From contig CAVTLA010000001.1 of NCBI GenBank assembly GCA_963735465.1, forward strand, positions 4,526,001 through 4,590,000: DNA of 64,000 nt, read 5' to 3'. Below are positions 1 to 7,813 of the stretch, piece after piece. Position numbers and translations under genes: made by a program. This DNA comes from DASZHJ01 sp963735465. Its GTDB lineage: Bacteria; Pseudomonadota; Alphaproteobacteria; ATCC43930; CGMCC-115725. The notes under the pieces are model-generated. The model worked only from the letters and a program-made list of their open reading frames with translations. It was not told the DNA's origin and searched no databases. Within the stretch, counting starts at the first letter, position 1. Each line of letters starts with the position of its first letter.

Positions 1-1
1 G

Positions 2-136
2 GTGACCGAGGCGGGTTTCCGCGATTGCCTCGCCGCCGGCATCCGCACCCAGCGCGAAGCCTTCGGCACCGGCGAGCCCAGCCAGATGATGGAGCAGTTC
101 TTCGCCAAGCGGGCGGCGGCGAAGCGCAACACCTGA
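2..136 (+). CDS. Enoyl-CoA hydratase/isomerase family protein, C-terminal fragment
   Basis: Only the last 44 codons are in the window, reading in frame from base 2 to a TGA at 134-136. The peptide (VTEAGFRDCLAAG ... EAFGTGEPSQMMEQFFAKR) resembles the C-terminal helical tail of crotonase-fold enoyl-CoA hydratases, which often end in an 'EGxxAFLEKR'-like helix. It lies 32 bases upstream of an acyl-CoA synthetase on the same strand, which fits a CoA-thioester degradation operon. The active-site region is outside the window, so the family call rests on the tail and the neighbour and is tentative. Confidence 0.45.
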   Translation: MTEAGFRDCLAAGIRTQREAFGTGEPSQMMEQFFAKRAAAKRNT

Positions 137-168
137 GCGTCGGCAAGACCCGATCCCGGACCGCGCCC

Positions 169-1698
169 ATGCTCGGCGACGAAGGCTTCCTGCATCTCTT
201 TGCCGCGAAGCGGCGCGACACGCCCGAGGGCATCTTCGCCCGCTTCAACGGCGCGCCCATCACCTTCGCGGCGCTGGGACGGATGGCGGATGGCGTGGCT
301 GCCGCGCTCCGCCGCCGCGGCATCGTCAGGGGCGAGCGTGTCGCCGTCATGATGCGCAACGGTCCGGCGACGCTCGCGACCATCTTCGGGCTGGCCCGGG
401 CCGGCGTGGTCTGGGTTCCCGTCAATGTCCAGCAGCGCGGGCCGGGGCTCAAATACATCCTCGAGCATTGTGACCCACGCCTCATCATTGCCGACGCCGA
501 TCTCGTCGCCACCATCGGCGACAGCGGGGCGGTGTTGCCGGATGTGCCGCTCGTGACGTCAGGGGATGCGGCGTCCGCCGATCGTCTCGAGGCGATGCTG
601 GAAGGCGAAGCGTCTTTCGACGAGCCGTTGGCCGGTCCCGCCGACTGCTTCGCGATCTGCTACACCTCGGGCACCACCGGCAATCCCAAGGGCGTGATGC
701 TCTCCCATGGCATGCTGCGCTTCGCGGGCGCGGCGGTGGCGCTGGTGTCGGCGGCGCGGGAGGGCGACGTCTTCATGATGTGGGAGCCGCTCTATCACAT
801 CGGCGGCATGCAGCTCATCGTGCTGCCGCTCACCCTCGGCATCACGCTGGCGATGATCGACCGCTTCAGCGCCGGCCGCTTCCTGAGCCAGACGCGGGAG
901 TATGGCGCCACTCATATTCATTTCCTCGGTGGCGTCCTGCAGATCCTGCTGAAGCAGCCGCCGAGCCCACTCGACCGCACTCATGGCGCGCGGATCGCCT
1001 GGGGCGGCGGATGCCCGAAGGATGTCTGGCGACCCTTCGAGGAGCGCTTCGGCGTTCAGATTCGCGAATGCTACGGCATGACCGAGGCGGCCAGCATCAC
1101 CACCTTCAACGACACCGGCACCGTCGGCTCCGTCGGCCGCCCGGTACCCTGGCTCTCCGTCGAGCTGCGCGACGAGAGGGACGGGCCGGTCGCGGCCGGC
1201 GAGCGCGGCGAGATCGTGGTGCGGGCGCACGCGGAGAACGTCCTGTTTCCAGGCTATTTCCGCAATCCCGAAGCCACCGCCAAGGCATTGCGCGGCGGCG
1301 CGCTCTATACGGGCGATCTCGGCGTCTTCGACGGCGAGGGCAATCTCATCTTCCTCGGCCGCATGACCGACAGCGTGCGCTGCAAGGGCGAGAACGTCTC
1401 GGCATGGGAAGTGGAGCGCGTGGTCGTGACGCATCCCGCCGTCGAGGACTGCGCCATGATCGGCGTCGTCGCCGAGATCGGCGAGCAGGACATCAAGCTC
1501 TTCGTCAAGCCCAAGCCCGGCGAGGCGATCGATCCAACCGCGCTCTCCGCCTGGCTCGGCGCGCGGCTGGCGCCCTATCAGAACCCGCGCTACATCACTG
1601 TCGTCGACGAGTTCGAGCGGACGCCGAGCCAGCGCATCATGAAGCACAAGCTCACCCGCGACACCGCCGGCTGCTGGGATCGCCTGGCCTCCCGCTGA
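169..1698 (+). CDS. AMP-dependent acyl-CoA synthetase/ligase
   Basis: A 509-residue ANL-superfamily adenylate-forming enzyme. It would activate a carboxylic acid to acyl-AMP and then acyl-CoA. The P-loop-like motif YTSGTTGNPKG lies at residues 165-175. YGMTEAAS follows in the middle, then the YTGDLG hinge region and the FLGRMTDSVRCKGENVS segment. A late lysine in QRIMKHKL fits the catalytic Lys of the C-terminal domain. The ATG at 169 is chosen because conserved sequence begins there (EGFLHLFAAKRRDTPEG); the reading frame stays open upstream but that part is unlike the family. Sequence style recalls crotonobetaine/carnitine-CoA ligases (CaiC-like), but the substrate cannot be fixed. It follows the crotonase-like gene directly. 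Confidence 0.9.
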   Translation: MLGDEGFLHLFAAKRRDTPEGIFARFNGAPITFAALGRMADGVAAALRRRGIVRGERVAVMMRNGPATLATIFGLARAGVVWVPVNVQQRGPGLKYILEHCDPRLIIADADLVATIGDSGAVLPDVPLVTSGDAASADRLEAMLEGEASFDEPLAGPADCFAICYTSGTTGNPKGVMLSHGMLRFAGAAVALVSAAREGDVFMMWEPLYHIGGMQLIVLPLTLGITLAMIDRFSAGRFLSQTREYGATHIHFLGGVLQILLKQPPSPLDRTHGARIAWGGGCPKDVWRPFEERFGVQIRECYGMTEAASITTFNDTGTVGSVGRPVPWLSVELRDERDGPVAAGERGEIVVRAHAENVLFPGYFRNPEATAKALRGGALYTGDLGVFDGEGNLIFLGRMTDSVRCKGENVSAWEVERVVVTHPAVEDCAMIGVVAEIGEQDIKLFVKPKPGEAIDPTALSAWLGARLAPYQNPRYITVVDEFERTPSQRIMKHKLTRDTAGCWDRLASR

Positions 1699-1780
1699 TG
1701 ACCTGAGCAAGGTCTCGCGCGGGGCATAAAAGAGATCAAGAAGAGGCTTTCGCAGGTTTTCTCGCTCTGCCGGGCTCGGC

Positions 1781-1794
1781 GTTACGTCCGTAAC
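1781..1794. promoter_or_regulatory. Perfect palindrome GTTACGTCCGTAAC, candidate operator
   Basis: GTTACG and CGTAAC form a perfect 6-bp inverted repeat around two bases, about 80 bases before the DUF1127 gene. A near-identical element (GTTACGGCCGTAAC) lies at 3019-3032 upstream of the second acyl-CoA synthetase. Both are followed by a similarly placed TGGAA and GCAATG. The spacing and symmetry suit a TetR-type or other dimeric repressor. No regulator in the window can be assigned to it. Confidence 0.45.
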
Positions 1795-1873
1795 CGCATT
1801 CCTCCGCCCTGGAACACTGCCGCAATGCAGGGGCGGCAGCATCTCCCCGTCCAACAGACTGTGGGAGAGACCT

Positions 1874-2446
1874 ATGCGAGTTGAGACCCATTTGCCCCGC
1901 GCCTCGTCGTCGCCCGCGATTGCCCTGAGCGCCGCCGAGACGGCAAACAGTCCGACGCCGGTGCGGCGCTCGATCCGCACCTGGATCTCAAGAGCCCTCG
2001 CGCTGATCGGCGACGGCGTCGCTGCCTATGGCGAGAATATGTATCCGAGCTTCTTCGGACCGGGCGAGGACGCGATCCTGCTCTATCTCAGAGAGACGCG
2101 GCAGGCCGGCGAGCTCCGCGATCATGGATGGGGCGGTGACATGTCCCGTCTGCAGGAGATGCCCGCCGATTCCGAGGACAACGCTGACTCATGTCGGACC
2201 CGGCCGGACTCGCCGGTTCCCTTTGCTCCCGACCATGACGCGCGCGGGGACGAGGCAAGTGGCCCCGGTTGGGGGGCATGGGCACTCTCTGCGCCAGGCA
2301 GGATCTGGTCCGCGCTGCGCCGCGCGCGCGACCGCCGGCGCGCAAGGCTCAGGCTGGAGTCCCTCGACGATGCGACGCTGAAGGACATCGGCATCCACCG
2401 CAGCCAGATCGCCTATTTCTCCTGGGATAAGAACCGTCATTTGTAG
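1874..2446 (+). CDS. DUF1127 domain-containing protein
   Basis: A 190-residue protein with a variable, Ala/Arg-rich N-terminal two thirds and a C-terminal DUF1127 (YjiS-like) domain at about residues 140-182. Recognisable there are the Arg-rich helix RIWSALRRARDRRRARLRLE, then LDDATLKDIGIHRSQIAYF. DUF1127 proteins are small Arg-rich alphaproteobacterial proteins; short members have been tied to RNA turnover and phosphate or carbon metabolism. A good ribosome site (GGGAGAG) precedes the ATG. It appears monocistronic and lies between a palindromic candidate operator and a convergent VirK-family gene. The function of the long N-terminal extension is not recognised. Confidence 0.75.
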   Translation: MRVETHLPRASSSPAIALSAAETANSPTPVRRSIRTWISRALALIGDGVAAYGENMYPSFFGPGEDAILLYLRETRQAGELRDHGWGGDMSRLQEMPADSEDNADSCRTRPDSPVPFAPDHDARGDEASGPGWGAWALSAPGRIWSALRRARDRRRARLRLESLDDATLKDIGIHRSQIAYFSWDKNRHL

Positions 2447-2458
2447 CGTGGTTGTAGC

Positions 2459-2905
2459 CTACCAGTGAAAGGCGGTGCCACGACCGAGGTCGCAGTCGAA
2501 TTCCGACTCCTGGACGGCGGCATAGGTTGCCGCGTTGAAGAATTGCGAATGGGCATTCACCTTTCCGTCGGGCTGAACGTTGAACGATAGGAACTCGGTG
2601 ACCGGCGTGCCGTCGTCGCGCACGGTGAAGTGAGTCAGCGAGAGCACGATGTTTTGATCGCCTCGAATCATGACGGCGTCGAACCGGACGCTGCCGCGGA
2701 TCGGCGGGCCCGACAGCTCGGTGCCGTGCCTCAGGCAGGCGGACAGATCCAAGGTCATGCGGATGTCCCTGCCATCCAGGACCGCCTGCTCCAAGTTTCG
2801 ATAGTCCCCGTTTGTCTCGGCGGCCTCGGCGCCGCTGGTAGTGGTCGCGACCGCCATCAGCAATAGCCAGAGTCCGCCTGACCGCGCCGTCCATCTCCGC
2901 ATCAT
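2459..2905 (-). CDS. VirK-family secreted protein
   Basis: A 148-residue protein with an N-terminal signal peptide (WLLLMAVATTTSGAEA, cleavage near residue 30). The mature part shows the VirK-family pattern: LEQAVLDGRDIRMTLDLSAC followed by a conserved hydrophobic core (FDAVMIRGDQNIVLSLTHF) and late FDCDLG. VirK proteins are small periplasmic proteins of Rhizobium/Agrobacterium relatives with no firm biochemical role. The start is set at the ATG behind a GGAGACC ribosome site; the second ATG, one codon later, is equally possible. Two cysteines (DLSAC, FDCDLG) could form a disulphide. It converges on the DUF1127 gene. Confidence 0.75.
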   Translation of the reverse strand: MMRRWTARSGGLWLLLMAVATTTSGAEAAETNGDYRNLEQAVLDGRDIRMTLDLSACLRHGTELSGPPIRGSVRFDAVMIRGDQNIVLSLTHFTVRDDGTPVTEFLSFNVQPDGKVNAHSQFFNAATYAAVQESEFDCDLGRGTAFHW

Positions 2906-3018
2906 GGTCTCCGATTCAATGTGAGGCGGCCGCGCACCCGCCGCGCACCGACTCCTGTTTCGATGCGGCAACCGTGCGGAATCGCCACTACGTGATGATG
3001 TCATCGCGGCACTGTTGC

Positions 3019-3032
3019 GTTACGGCCGTAAC
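3019..3032. promoter_or_regulatory. Perfect palindrome GTTACGGCCGTAAC, candidate operator
   Basis: Second copy of the GTTACG-N2-CGTAAC palindrome seen at 1781-1794. It lies 97 bases before the acyl-CoA synthetase start at 3129 and 114 bases before the divergent VirK-family start at 2905, so it could control either. No other copy was noticed in the window. Confidence 0.45.
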
Positions 3033-3128
3033 CCAGTCCCCCAATCTGGAAATCGCCCGGCAATGACGCGGGCAGACCCTTTTTCCCGGCGCGCCGAGAC
3101 GTTCTCGGCCCTTGAAAAGAGGCACCCG

Positions 3129-4652
3129 ATGATGACACCGATCAGCGTTCTGCACCGTCAGGCGGAGACTCGCCCGACCGAAACGGCCCTTGTCTTCGGC
3201 GACGACGTCTGGAGCTATCAGCGGCTGGCGACCGAGGCCGAGCGCCTGGCGCGGGCGATGCTCGCGCGCGGGCTGCGTCCCGGCGATCGCGTCGTGCTGC
3301 ATATGGCGAATCTGCCGGAGATGGCGGTGGCCTATTACGCGTGCTTTCGCATCGGCGCGCTCGCCGCGCCCCTGAATATCAGGTTCAAGACCGCCGAGCT
3401 GCGGCCGTTGCTGCGGCGGCTGCAGCCGTCGCTCTATCTGGGACAGGCGAGGCTTTACGAGCAGGTCGCCGATATCGATCCGGAAATCGTCCTGCCCTCC
3501 GCGCGCTACGTCCTCGGTGACTGCGACGACGTCTGGGCGCAGCCCTGGGCCAAGCTGCTCGAGGATATCGGCGCGCGGCCGATTCCATCCCTCGATCCCG
3601 ACGCGCCCGCCCTGCTCCTCGCCACGTCGGGGACGACCGGGGTGCCGAAGTTCGTGACCCATACGGCGACGACCCTGTCGGCGATAGTCGAGGCCGCCGC
3701 TCATTTGACCTTCGGCGACGAGCAGGTCGCCCTCCACGTGGTGCCGATGGTGCACGCCAGCGGGCTCTTCACCATGCTCATGTGCATCCGGCATGGCGCG
3801 CCGATGATTCTGCTGGAGCGCTTCGATCCCGAGGCGGTGCTGGATGCCATCGAGAGGCATCGGGTGACGTGGATGCTGGGGCTGCCCTTCATGTATGACG
3901 AGCTGATGAAAAGCCAGCGGGCGCATCCGCGCGACGTCGGATCCCTGCAGGTCTGCCTTTCCTGCGGCGACGTTTGCCCGATGCAGGTGCAGCAGGATTT
4001 TCCGGATGTGTTCGGCGTGCCCCTCTACTCGTTCTGGGGCGCGTCGGAGACGGCGGGATCGCTCACCTACGGCGCGGAGCCGGGACCGGTCAGCCGGATC
4101 GTGGAGGCGGCAGGCGTCCGTCTCGTCGACGATGACGGCGTGGACGTGGCCCGTGGCGAGGTCGGCGAGCTCCTGATCAGCGGCCCCAACCTCACCATCG
4201 GCTACTGGGTCGGCCCGGGCCGCGTCGACGGCGTGGCTCCTGATGGCTGGTTCCATACGGGCGATCTCATGCGCCAGGGTGAGGGAGACGACCTCTGGTT
4301 CGTCGCGCGGAAGAAGGACCTGATCATCCGCGGCGGCTCCAACATCTCGCCGCTGGAGGTCGAACGCGTTCTCCTGGAGCATCCCGCCGTGCGCGATGCC
4401 GCGGTCGTCGGCATCCCCGATACTGCGCTCGGGCAGCGCGTGGCCGCCGTCGTTCAGCTTCGACGCGGCACGCCCCGAGCTGTGCTGGACGACATTCTCG
4501 TCCGCGCGCGGTCGCAGCTCGCCGACTACAAGGTGCCGGAGCGGCTGCGGGCCGTCGACGGCATCCCGAGGACCGCCCTCGGCAAGGTCGATCGCAGCTC
4601 CCTGGCGGCGATGCTGGTGGACGACCGGGAGATCACGACCGTCTTGCGCTGA
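3129..4652 (+). CDS. AMP-dependent acyl-CoA synthetase/ligase
   Basis: A 507-residue ANL-superfamily ligase, the second in this region and clearly a paralogue of the first. LATSGTTGVPKFVTH (about residues 162-176) is the nucleotide-binding loop. FWGASETAGS is the substrate/AMP motif, WFHTGDLMR the hinge region, RKKDLIIRGGSNISP the A8 region and TALGKVDRS carries the C-terminal lysine. The ATG at 3129 follows AAGAGG at a good distance; longer in-frame starts add non-conserved sequence. It is followed after 77 bases by a TAXI-type solute-binding protein, suggesting that an imported acid is activated. The substrate is not deducible. Confidence 0.9.
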   Translation: MMTPISVLHRQAETRPTETALVFGDDVWSYQRLATEAERLARAMLARGLRPGDRVVLHMANLPEMAVAYYACFRIGALAAPLNIRFKTAELRPLLRRLQPSLYLGQARLYEQVADIDPEIVLPSARYVLGDCDDVWAQPWAKLLEDIGARPIPSLDPDAPALLLATSGTTGVPKFVTHTATTLSAIVEAAAHLTFGDEQVALHVVPMVHASGLFTMLMCIRHGAPMILLERFDPEAVLDAIERHRVTWMLGLPFMYDELMKSQRAHPRDVGSLQVCLSCGDVCPMQVQQDFPDVFGVPLYSFWGASETAGSLTYGAEPGPVSRIVEAAGVRLVDDDGVDVARGEVGELLISGPNLTIGYWVGPGRVDGVAPDGWFHTGDLMRQGEGDDLWFVARKKDLIIRGGSNISPLEVERVLLEHPAVRDAAVVGIPDTALGQRVAAVVQLRRGTPRAVLDDILVRARSQLADYKVPERLRAVDGIPRTALGKVDRSSLAAMLVDDREITTVLR

Positions 4653-4729
4653 CGCGCGCGGTCCGGTGGCGGCGGGGAGCGCGGATACGCTCCTTGCCGT
4701 CGTCGGGGGCATCCGTTATTCCGGGATGC

Positions 4730-5644
4730 ATGAACAAGGCGCAAGGGATGACATGGCTGGCTGGCCCCGCGGGCGGCGGCTGGTACGCAATGGCGGAGGC
4801 GCTCGCCGGGCTGATCGATAGGGAGCATCCGGATCTGGGCCTGACGGTCGCCGGCGGCGGCGGCAGGAATAATCCCGCGCACATCCAGGACGGCGCCGGG
4901 CAGCTCGCCATGAGCATCGATTTCCTGGTCGCCGCCGCCTATGCCGGCAGGTCGCCCTATGAGGGCCGGCCGATGCCGGCCATCAACACTCTGGGCACCG
5001 GCTGGTCGCCGCTGCCATTTCATCTCCTGCGTGGCAGGGAGTGCACCAGCGACTTCCGGGCCGCCGTCACCGGCCGCGGCGTGCGTATCGCGATCCCCGC
5101 CAAGGACACGTCCGACGAGCTCACGTTCCAGCGCGTGCTGGCTTTCTACGGAACCTCCTATGAGCGTATCGCAGGAGACGGTGGCCGCGTCGTGCACGGA
5201 ACCTACGACGAGATCGTCGCTGCCTTGACGCGCGGCAAGGCCGATTACCTCTTCGGGGCGACGACGAAGCCCGCGGTCATCATCGCCGAGGCCGGTGCCG
5301 GCGCCCGGCCTCTGCGCCTGGAATCACTGCCCGCCGATCTCATGGCGCACCTGACGCGCGCCTACGGCTATGGCCGCGGGATCATTCCCGCGGCGACCTA
5401 TCCGGCCCTGCAATCCGCCGACATCACGACGACCTTCATGGAGACGATCTTTATGATTTCGGCGGCGGTGCCCGAGGAGTCCGCGTACCGAATCGCCCGA
5501 ACCTTGCTGACGCATCGGGCCGAGCTCATTGCCATCAGCGCCAGCATGGCGGATTTCGATCCCCGGCAGGCCTGGCGCAACCCGCCGGCACCGCTCCATC
5601 CCGGTGCGGTGCGCGCCTACCGCGAGCTGGGCTATGCTGGCTAG
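4730..5644 (+). CDS. TAXI-family TRAP-type solute-binding protein without signal peptide
   Basis: A 304-residue protein of the TAXI/NMT1-like periplasmic-binding fold. It opens directly with the ligand-binding start (TWLAGPAGGGWYAMAEALAG). The family's alternating segments follow: LGLTVAGGGGRNNPAHIQDG, the VRIAIPAKDTSDELTF linker region and FGATTKPAVIIAEAG. TAXI receptors normally carry a Sec signal. Here neither the ATG at 4730, the ATG at 4748 (better placed behind CAAGG) nor the upstream in-frame codons encode a hydrophobic leader. No TRAP membrane component (DctM/fused DctQM) is nearby. Its stop abuts the next start region, so it is co-transcribed with the PLP enzyme. It may be a cytoplasmic ligand-binding protein or have a mis-sequenced leader. 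Confidence 0.7.
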   Translation: MNKAQGMTWLAGPAGGGWYAMAEALAGLIDREHPDLGLTVAGGGGRNNPAHIQDGAGQLAMSIDFLVAAAYAGRSPYEGRPMPAINTLGTGWSPLPFHLLRGRECTSDFRAAVTGRGVRIAIPAKDTSDELTFQRVLAFYGTSYERIAGDGGRVVHGTYDEIVAALTRGKADYLFGATTKPAVIIAEAGAGARPLRLESLPADLMAHLTRAYGYGRGIIPAATYPALQSADITTTFMETIFMISAAVPEESAYRIARTLLTHRAELIAISASMADFDPRQAWRNPPAPLHPGAVRAYRELGYAG

Positions 5645-5659
5645 ATGAAGGAAATGAAG

Positions 5660-6982
5660 ATGACGGGATTAGCGCGCCGCGACTGGGTGCCTGCCGCCTG
5701 CGAGGACTACATCCTCGGTATCGCGGGCCGCACCGCCGGCGCCTCCGCCGATGACATCGACGCGGAAATTCAATCGCAGATCGCCGCCAACCGGACGATC
5801 CACCTGCAGGATTGCGTCAACCTCAATCCCGCCACCAATGCGATGAATCCCAGGGCGGAGGCGGCCCTTGCCTCGGGCCTGGGCTCGCGCCCGTCGCTGG
5901 GATATCCCGGCGACAAGTACGAGATGGGCCTCGAGGCGGTGGAGAAGATCGAGGTGATCGCCGCGGAGCTCGCCGCGGAGATTTTCGGCGCGCGCTTCGC
6001 CGAGATCCGGGTGGCCTCGGGCGCCATGGCCAACCTCTACGCCTTCATGGCGTCGGCGGCGCCCGGCGATCGCATCATCGTCCCGCCGGCCTCGATCGGC
6101 GGCCACATTACGCACCACAAGCCCGGCTGCGCCGGGCTCTATGGCCTGGAGATTTATCCGGCGCCGGTCGATGCGGAGGGCTACACCGTCGATGTCGCGA
6201 AGCTCGCGGTCCAGGCGCGGGAGCTGCGGCCCAAGCTCATCACCATCGGCTGCAGCCTCAATCTCTTTCCGCATCCCGTGCGCGCGATCCGCGCCATCGC
6301 CGACGAGGTCGGCGCCACGCTGTTGTTCGACGCCGCCCACATGTCCGGCATGATCGCCGGCCGACACTGGCAGCAGCCGCTGGGGGAAGGCGCTCATCTC
6401 ATGACGATGAGCACGTACAAGAGTCTCGGCGGACCGCCCTCGGGGCTGATCCTCACCAACGACGCGAGCTTGGCGCAACGCCTCGACGCCATCGCCTATC
6501 CCGGGCTCACCGCCAATTTCGACGCGGCGAAATCCGCCTCTCTCGCCATCGCGCTCCTCGACTGGAAGGAGTACGGCCCGGCCTACGCGGCCATGATGGC
6601 GGATACCGCGTCGGCGCTGGCGCGCAGCCTCGTCGATCTGGGCCTGCCCGTCTTCGCCCGGGATCGCGGCATCACGCGCTCGCACCAGTTCGCGATCGAG
6701 GCGGCGCGCTTCGGCGGCGGGCAGGCGGCGGCGAAGAAGCTGCGCCGCGCCAACATCCTCGCCTGCGGCATCGGCCTGCCTCTCGACGAGGTGGAGGGCG
6801 ACATGAACGGGCTGCGCCTGGGCACACCGGAAATCGCGCGCTTCGGCATGACGGCGGCGCACATGCCGGAGCTCGCGAGCCTGATCGCCCGGGCACTCAT
6901 CGGCAATGCCAGCGAGGTCAGCGTCGCCGCCGACGTCACCGCCTTCCGCCGACGCTTCCAGCGGATGCACTTCGTTCGCTAG
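5660..6982 (+). CDS. SHMT-fold PLP-dependent enzyme
   Basis: A 440-residue fold-type I PLP enzyme related to serine hydroxymethyltransferase. It has the N-terminal LGYPGDKYEMGLEAVEKIE region, which corresponds to the SHMT 'GYPGxRYYGG' motif. The LLFDAAHMSGMIAG strand carries the PLP-contacting Asp and His. The Schiff-base lysine is in MSTYKSLGGPPSG (Lys254). The usual SHMT TTTHKTLRGPRGG is replaced, so the reaction may be on another 2-amino or 2-hydroxymethyl acid rather than glycine/serine with folate. The ATG at 5660 has AAGGA seven bases upstream; an ATG at 5645 directly after the previous stop is possible. Operon with the TAXI protein. Confidence 0.8.
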   Translation: MTGLARRDWVPAACEDYILGIAGRTAGASADDIDAEIQSQIAANRTIHLQDCVNLNPATNAMNPRAEAALASGLGSRPSLGYPGDKYEMGLEAVEKIEVIAAELAAEIFGARFAEIRVASGAMANLYAFMASAAPGDRIIVPPASIGGHITHHKPGCAGLYGLEIYPAPVDAEGYTVDVAKLAVQARELRPKLITIGCSLNLFPHPVRAIRAIADEVGATLLFDAAHMSGMIAGRHWQQPLGEGAHLMTMSTYKSLGGPPSGLILTNDASLAQRLDAIAYPGLTANFDAAKSASLAIALLDWKEYGPAYAAMMADTASALARSLVDLGLPVFARDRGITRSHQFAIEAARFGGGQAAAKKLRRANILACGIGLPLDEVEGDMNGLRLGTPEIARFGMTAAHMPELASLIARALIGNASEVSVAADVTAFRRRFQRMHFVR

Positions 6983-6991
6983 AGTTGTCGC

Positions 6992-7600
6992 CTAGAAGTG
7001 CGGCTGCGTCGCCGTCATCGACGGGCGCGTGGCCATGCCCTCCTGCCAGCGCGCCACCGCGGGATGACCGGCACGCCAGTTGAGATCAGGCAGGCGGAAA
7101 TCGAGATAGCCGAGGGCGCAGGCGAGGGTGATCGTGGCAAGGTCGATACGCTTGTCCAGAGCGGCGGCCTGTGTCTCGACGGCGTCGACGGCGCGCCGGA
7201 TCTTGGCTTCCTGACGATCGAGATTGCCCTGAAAGACAAGATCCTTCGGCCGCCGCACCGCCTCGACGACGCGGGCGACGGCGGCTTCCATGATGCCGTC
7301 GCCGAGCGCATGCCGTTGCAGTACCGGCCAGCGCTCGGTTGGCGCCGTCGGAATCAGCGGGCGTCCCTCGTGCAGGGTGTCGAGGTATTCGCAGCAGAGC
7401 GTCGAGCCGATGAAGGTGCCGACGTCGGTGACGAGCGCCGGCACTTTGCCCAGGGGATTGTCGCGCGCGATGTCGCTATCCGGTGCCCAGACATCGGTGG
7501 GGACGAGCTCGATGCTCGCCGCCAGCCCGGCCTCATGGGCGAAGACCAGAACCTTGCGCACGAAGGGCGAGGCCGATGAGTAGCGGAGCTTGAGCGCCAT
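6992..7600 (-). CDS. Glutathione S-transferase family protein
   Basis: A 202-residue protein with an N-terminal thioredoxin-fold GST domain (LKLRYSSASPFVRKVLVFAHE; NPLGKVPALVTD with the conserved cis-Pro; then GSTLCCEYLD) and an all-helical C-terminal domain. Ser8/Ser9 in the YSSASPFVRK loop is the likely glutathione-activating position. The start is a clear ATG behind GGGGGA. It is transcribed divergently from the TPP-dependent enzyme, and the shared 213-base intergenic region carries two copies of a 16-bp operator-like motif. It converges on the PLP enzyme with only 9 bases between. GSTs in catabolic clusters often perform dehalogenation, isomerisation or ether cleavage, but which applies here is unknown. 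Confidence 0.88.
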   Translation of the reverse strand: MALKLRYSSASPFVRKVLVFAHEAGLAASIELVPTDVWAPDSDIARDNPLGKVPALVTDVGTFIGSTLCCEYLDTLHEGRPLIPTAPTERWPVLQRHALGDGIMEAAVARVVEAVRRPKDLVFQGNLDRQEAKIRRAVDAVETQAAALDKRIDLATITLACALGYLDFRLPDLNWRAGHPAVARWQEGMATRPSMTATQPHF

Positions 7601-7660
7601 GAGATCCCCCTATTCGGTACGCAGCCGGTGAGCTTTACGATATAGCGGAGCATTGTTTTC

Positions 7661-7676
7661 CCATATGAAATGATTG
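7661..7676 (+). promoter_or_regulatory. Operator-like 16-mer, copy A (CCATATGAAATGATTG)
   Basis: One of five related sites; consensus about CSATATGAAATKATYG. It is paired with an inverted copy at 7724-7739, centre to centre 63 bp, which is six helical turns. It lies 61 bases before the GST start. The arrangement suggests cooperative binding of a dimeric or tetrameric regulator, most simply the IclR protein encoded at 11678. Confidence 0.55.
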
Positions 7677-7723
7677 CGGCCGATTGCCCTCCTGCGGTCG
7701 GCGGAAGGGTCCACTAATCGGGC

Positions 7724-7739
7724 GAATCATTTTATATGG
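7724..7739 (-). promoter_or_regulatory. Operator-like 16-mer, copy B (CCATATAAAATGATTC on minus strand)
   Basis: Inverted partner of the 7661 site: its first 15 bases match that site at 14 positions. It lies immediately upstream of a -35 box (TTGACA 7744-7749), so a bound protein would touch the promoter of the TPP-dependent enzyme. Confidence 0.55.
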
Positions 7740-7743
7740 TCGG

Positions 7744-7773
7744 TTGACATGCCATAATATAAAAATCTATAAC
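7744..7773 (+). promoter_or_regulatory. Sigma-70-type promoter for the TPP-dependent enzyme
   Basis: TTGACA at 7744-7749 and TATAAC at 7768-7773 are separated by 18 bases in a distinctly AT-rich stretch of otherwise GC-rich DNA. A strong ribosome site (GAGGAGG) follows and the start codon is at 7814. The operator-like site B abuts the -35 box. Confidence 0.55.
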
Positions 7774-7813
7774 GCCAGCCCGGCGGCGCCATACCGAGGA
7801 GGTCGAAGAGAGC

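Noticed and set aside
1781..1820. GGAAC at about 1811 as an EcfG promoter for the DUF1127 gene
   Set aside because: No TT at the required 18-19 base distance downstream.
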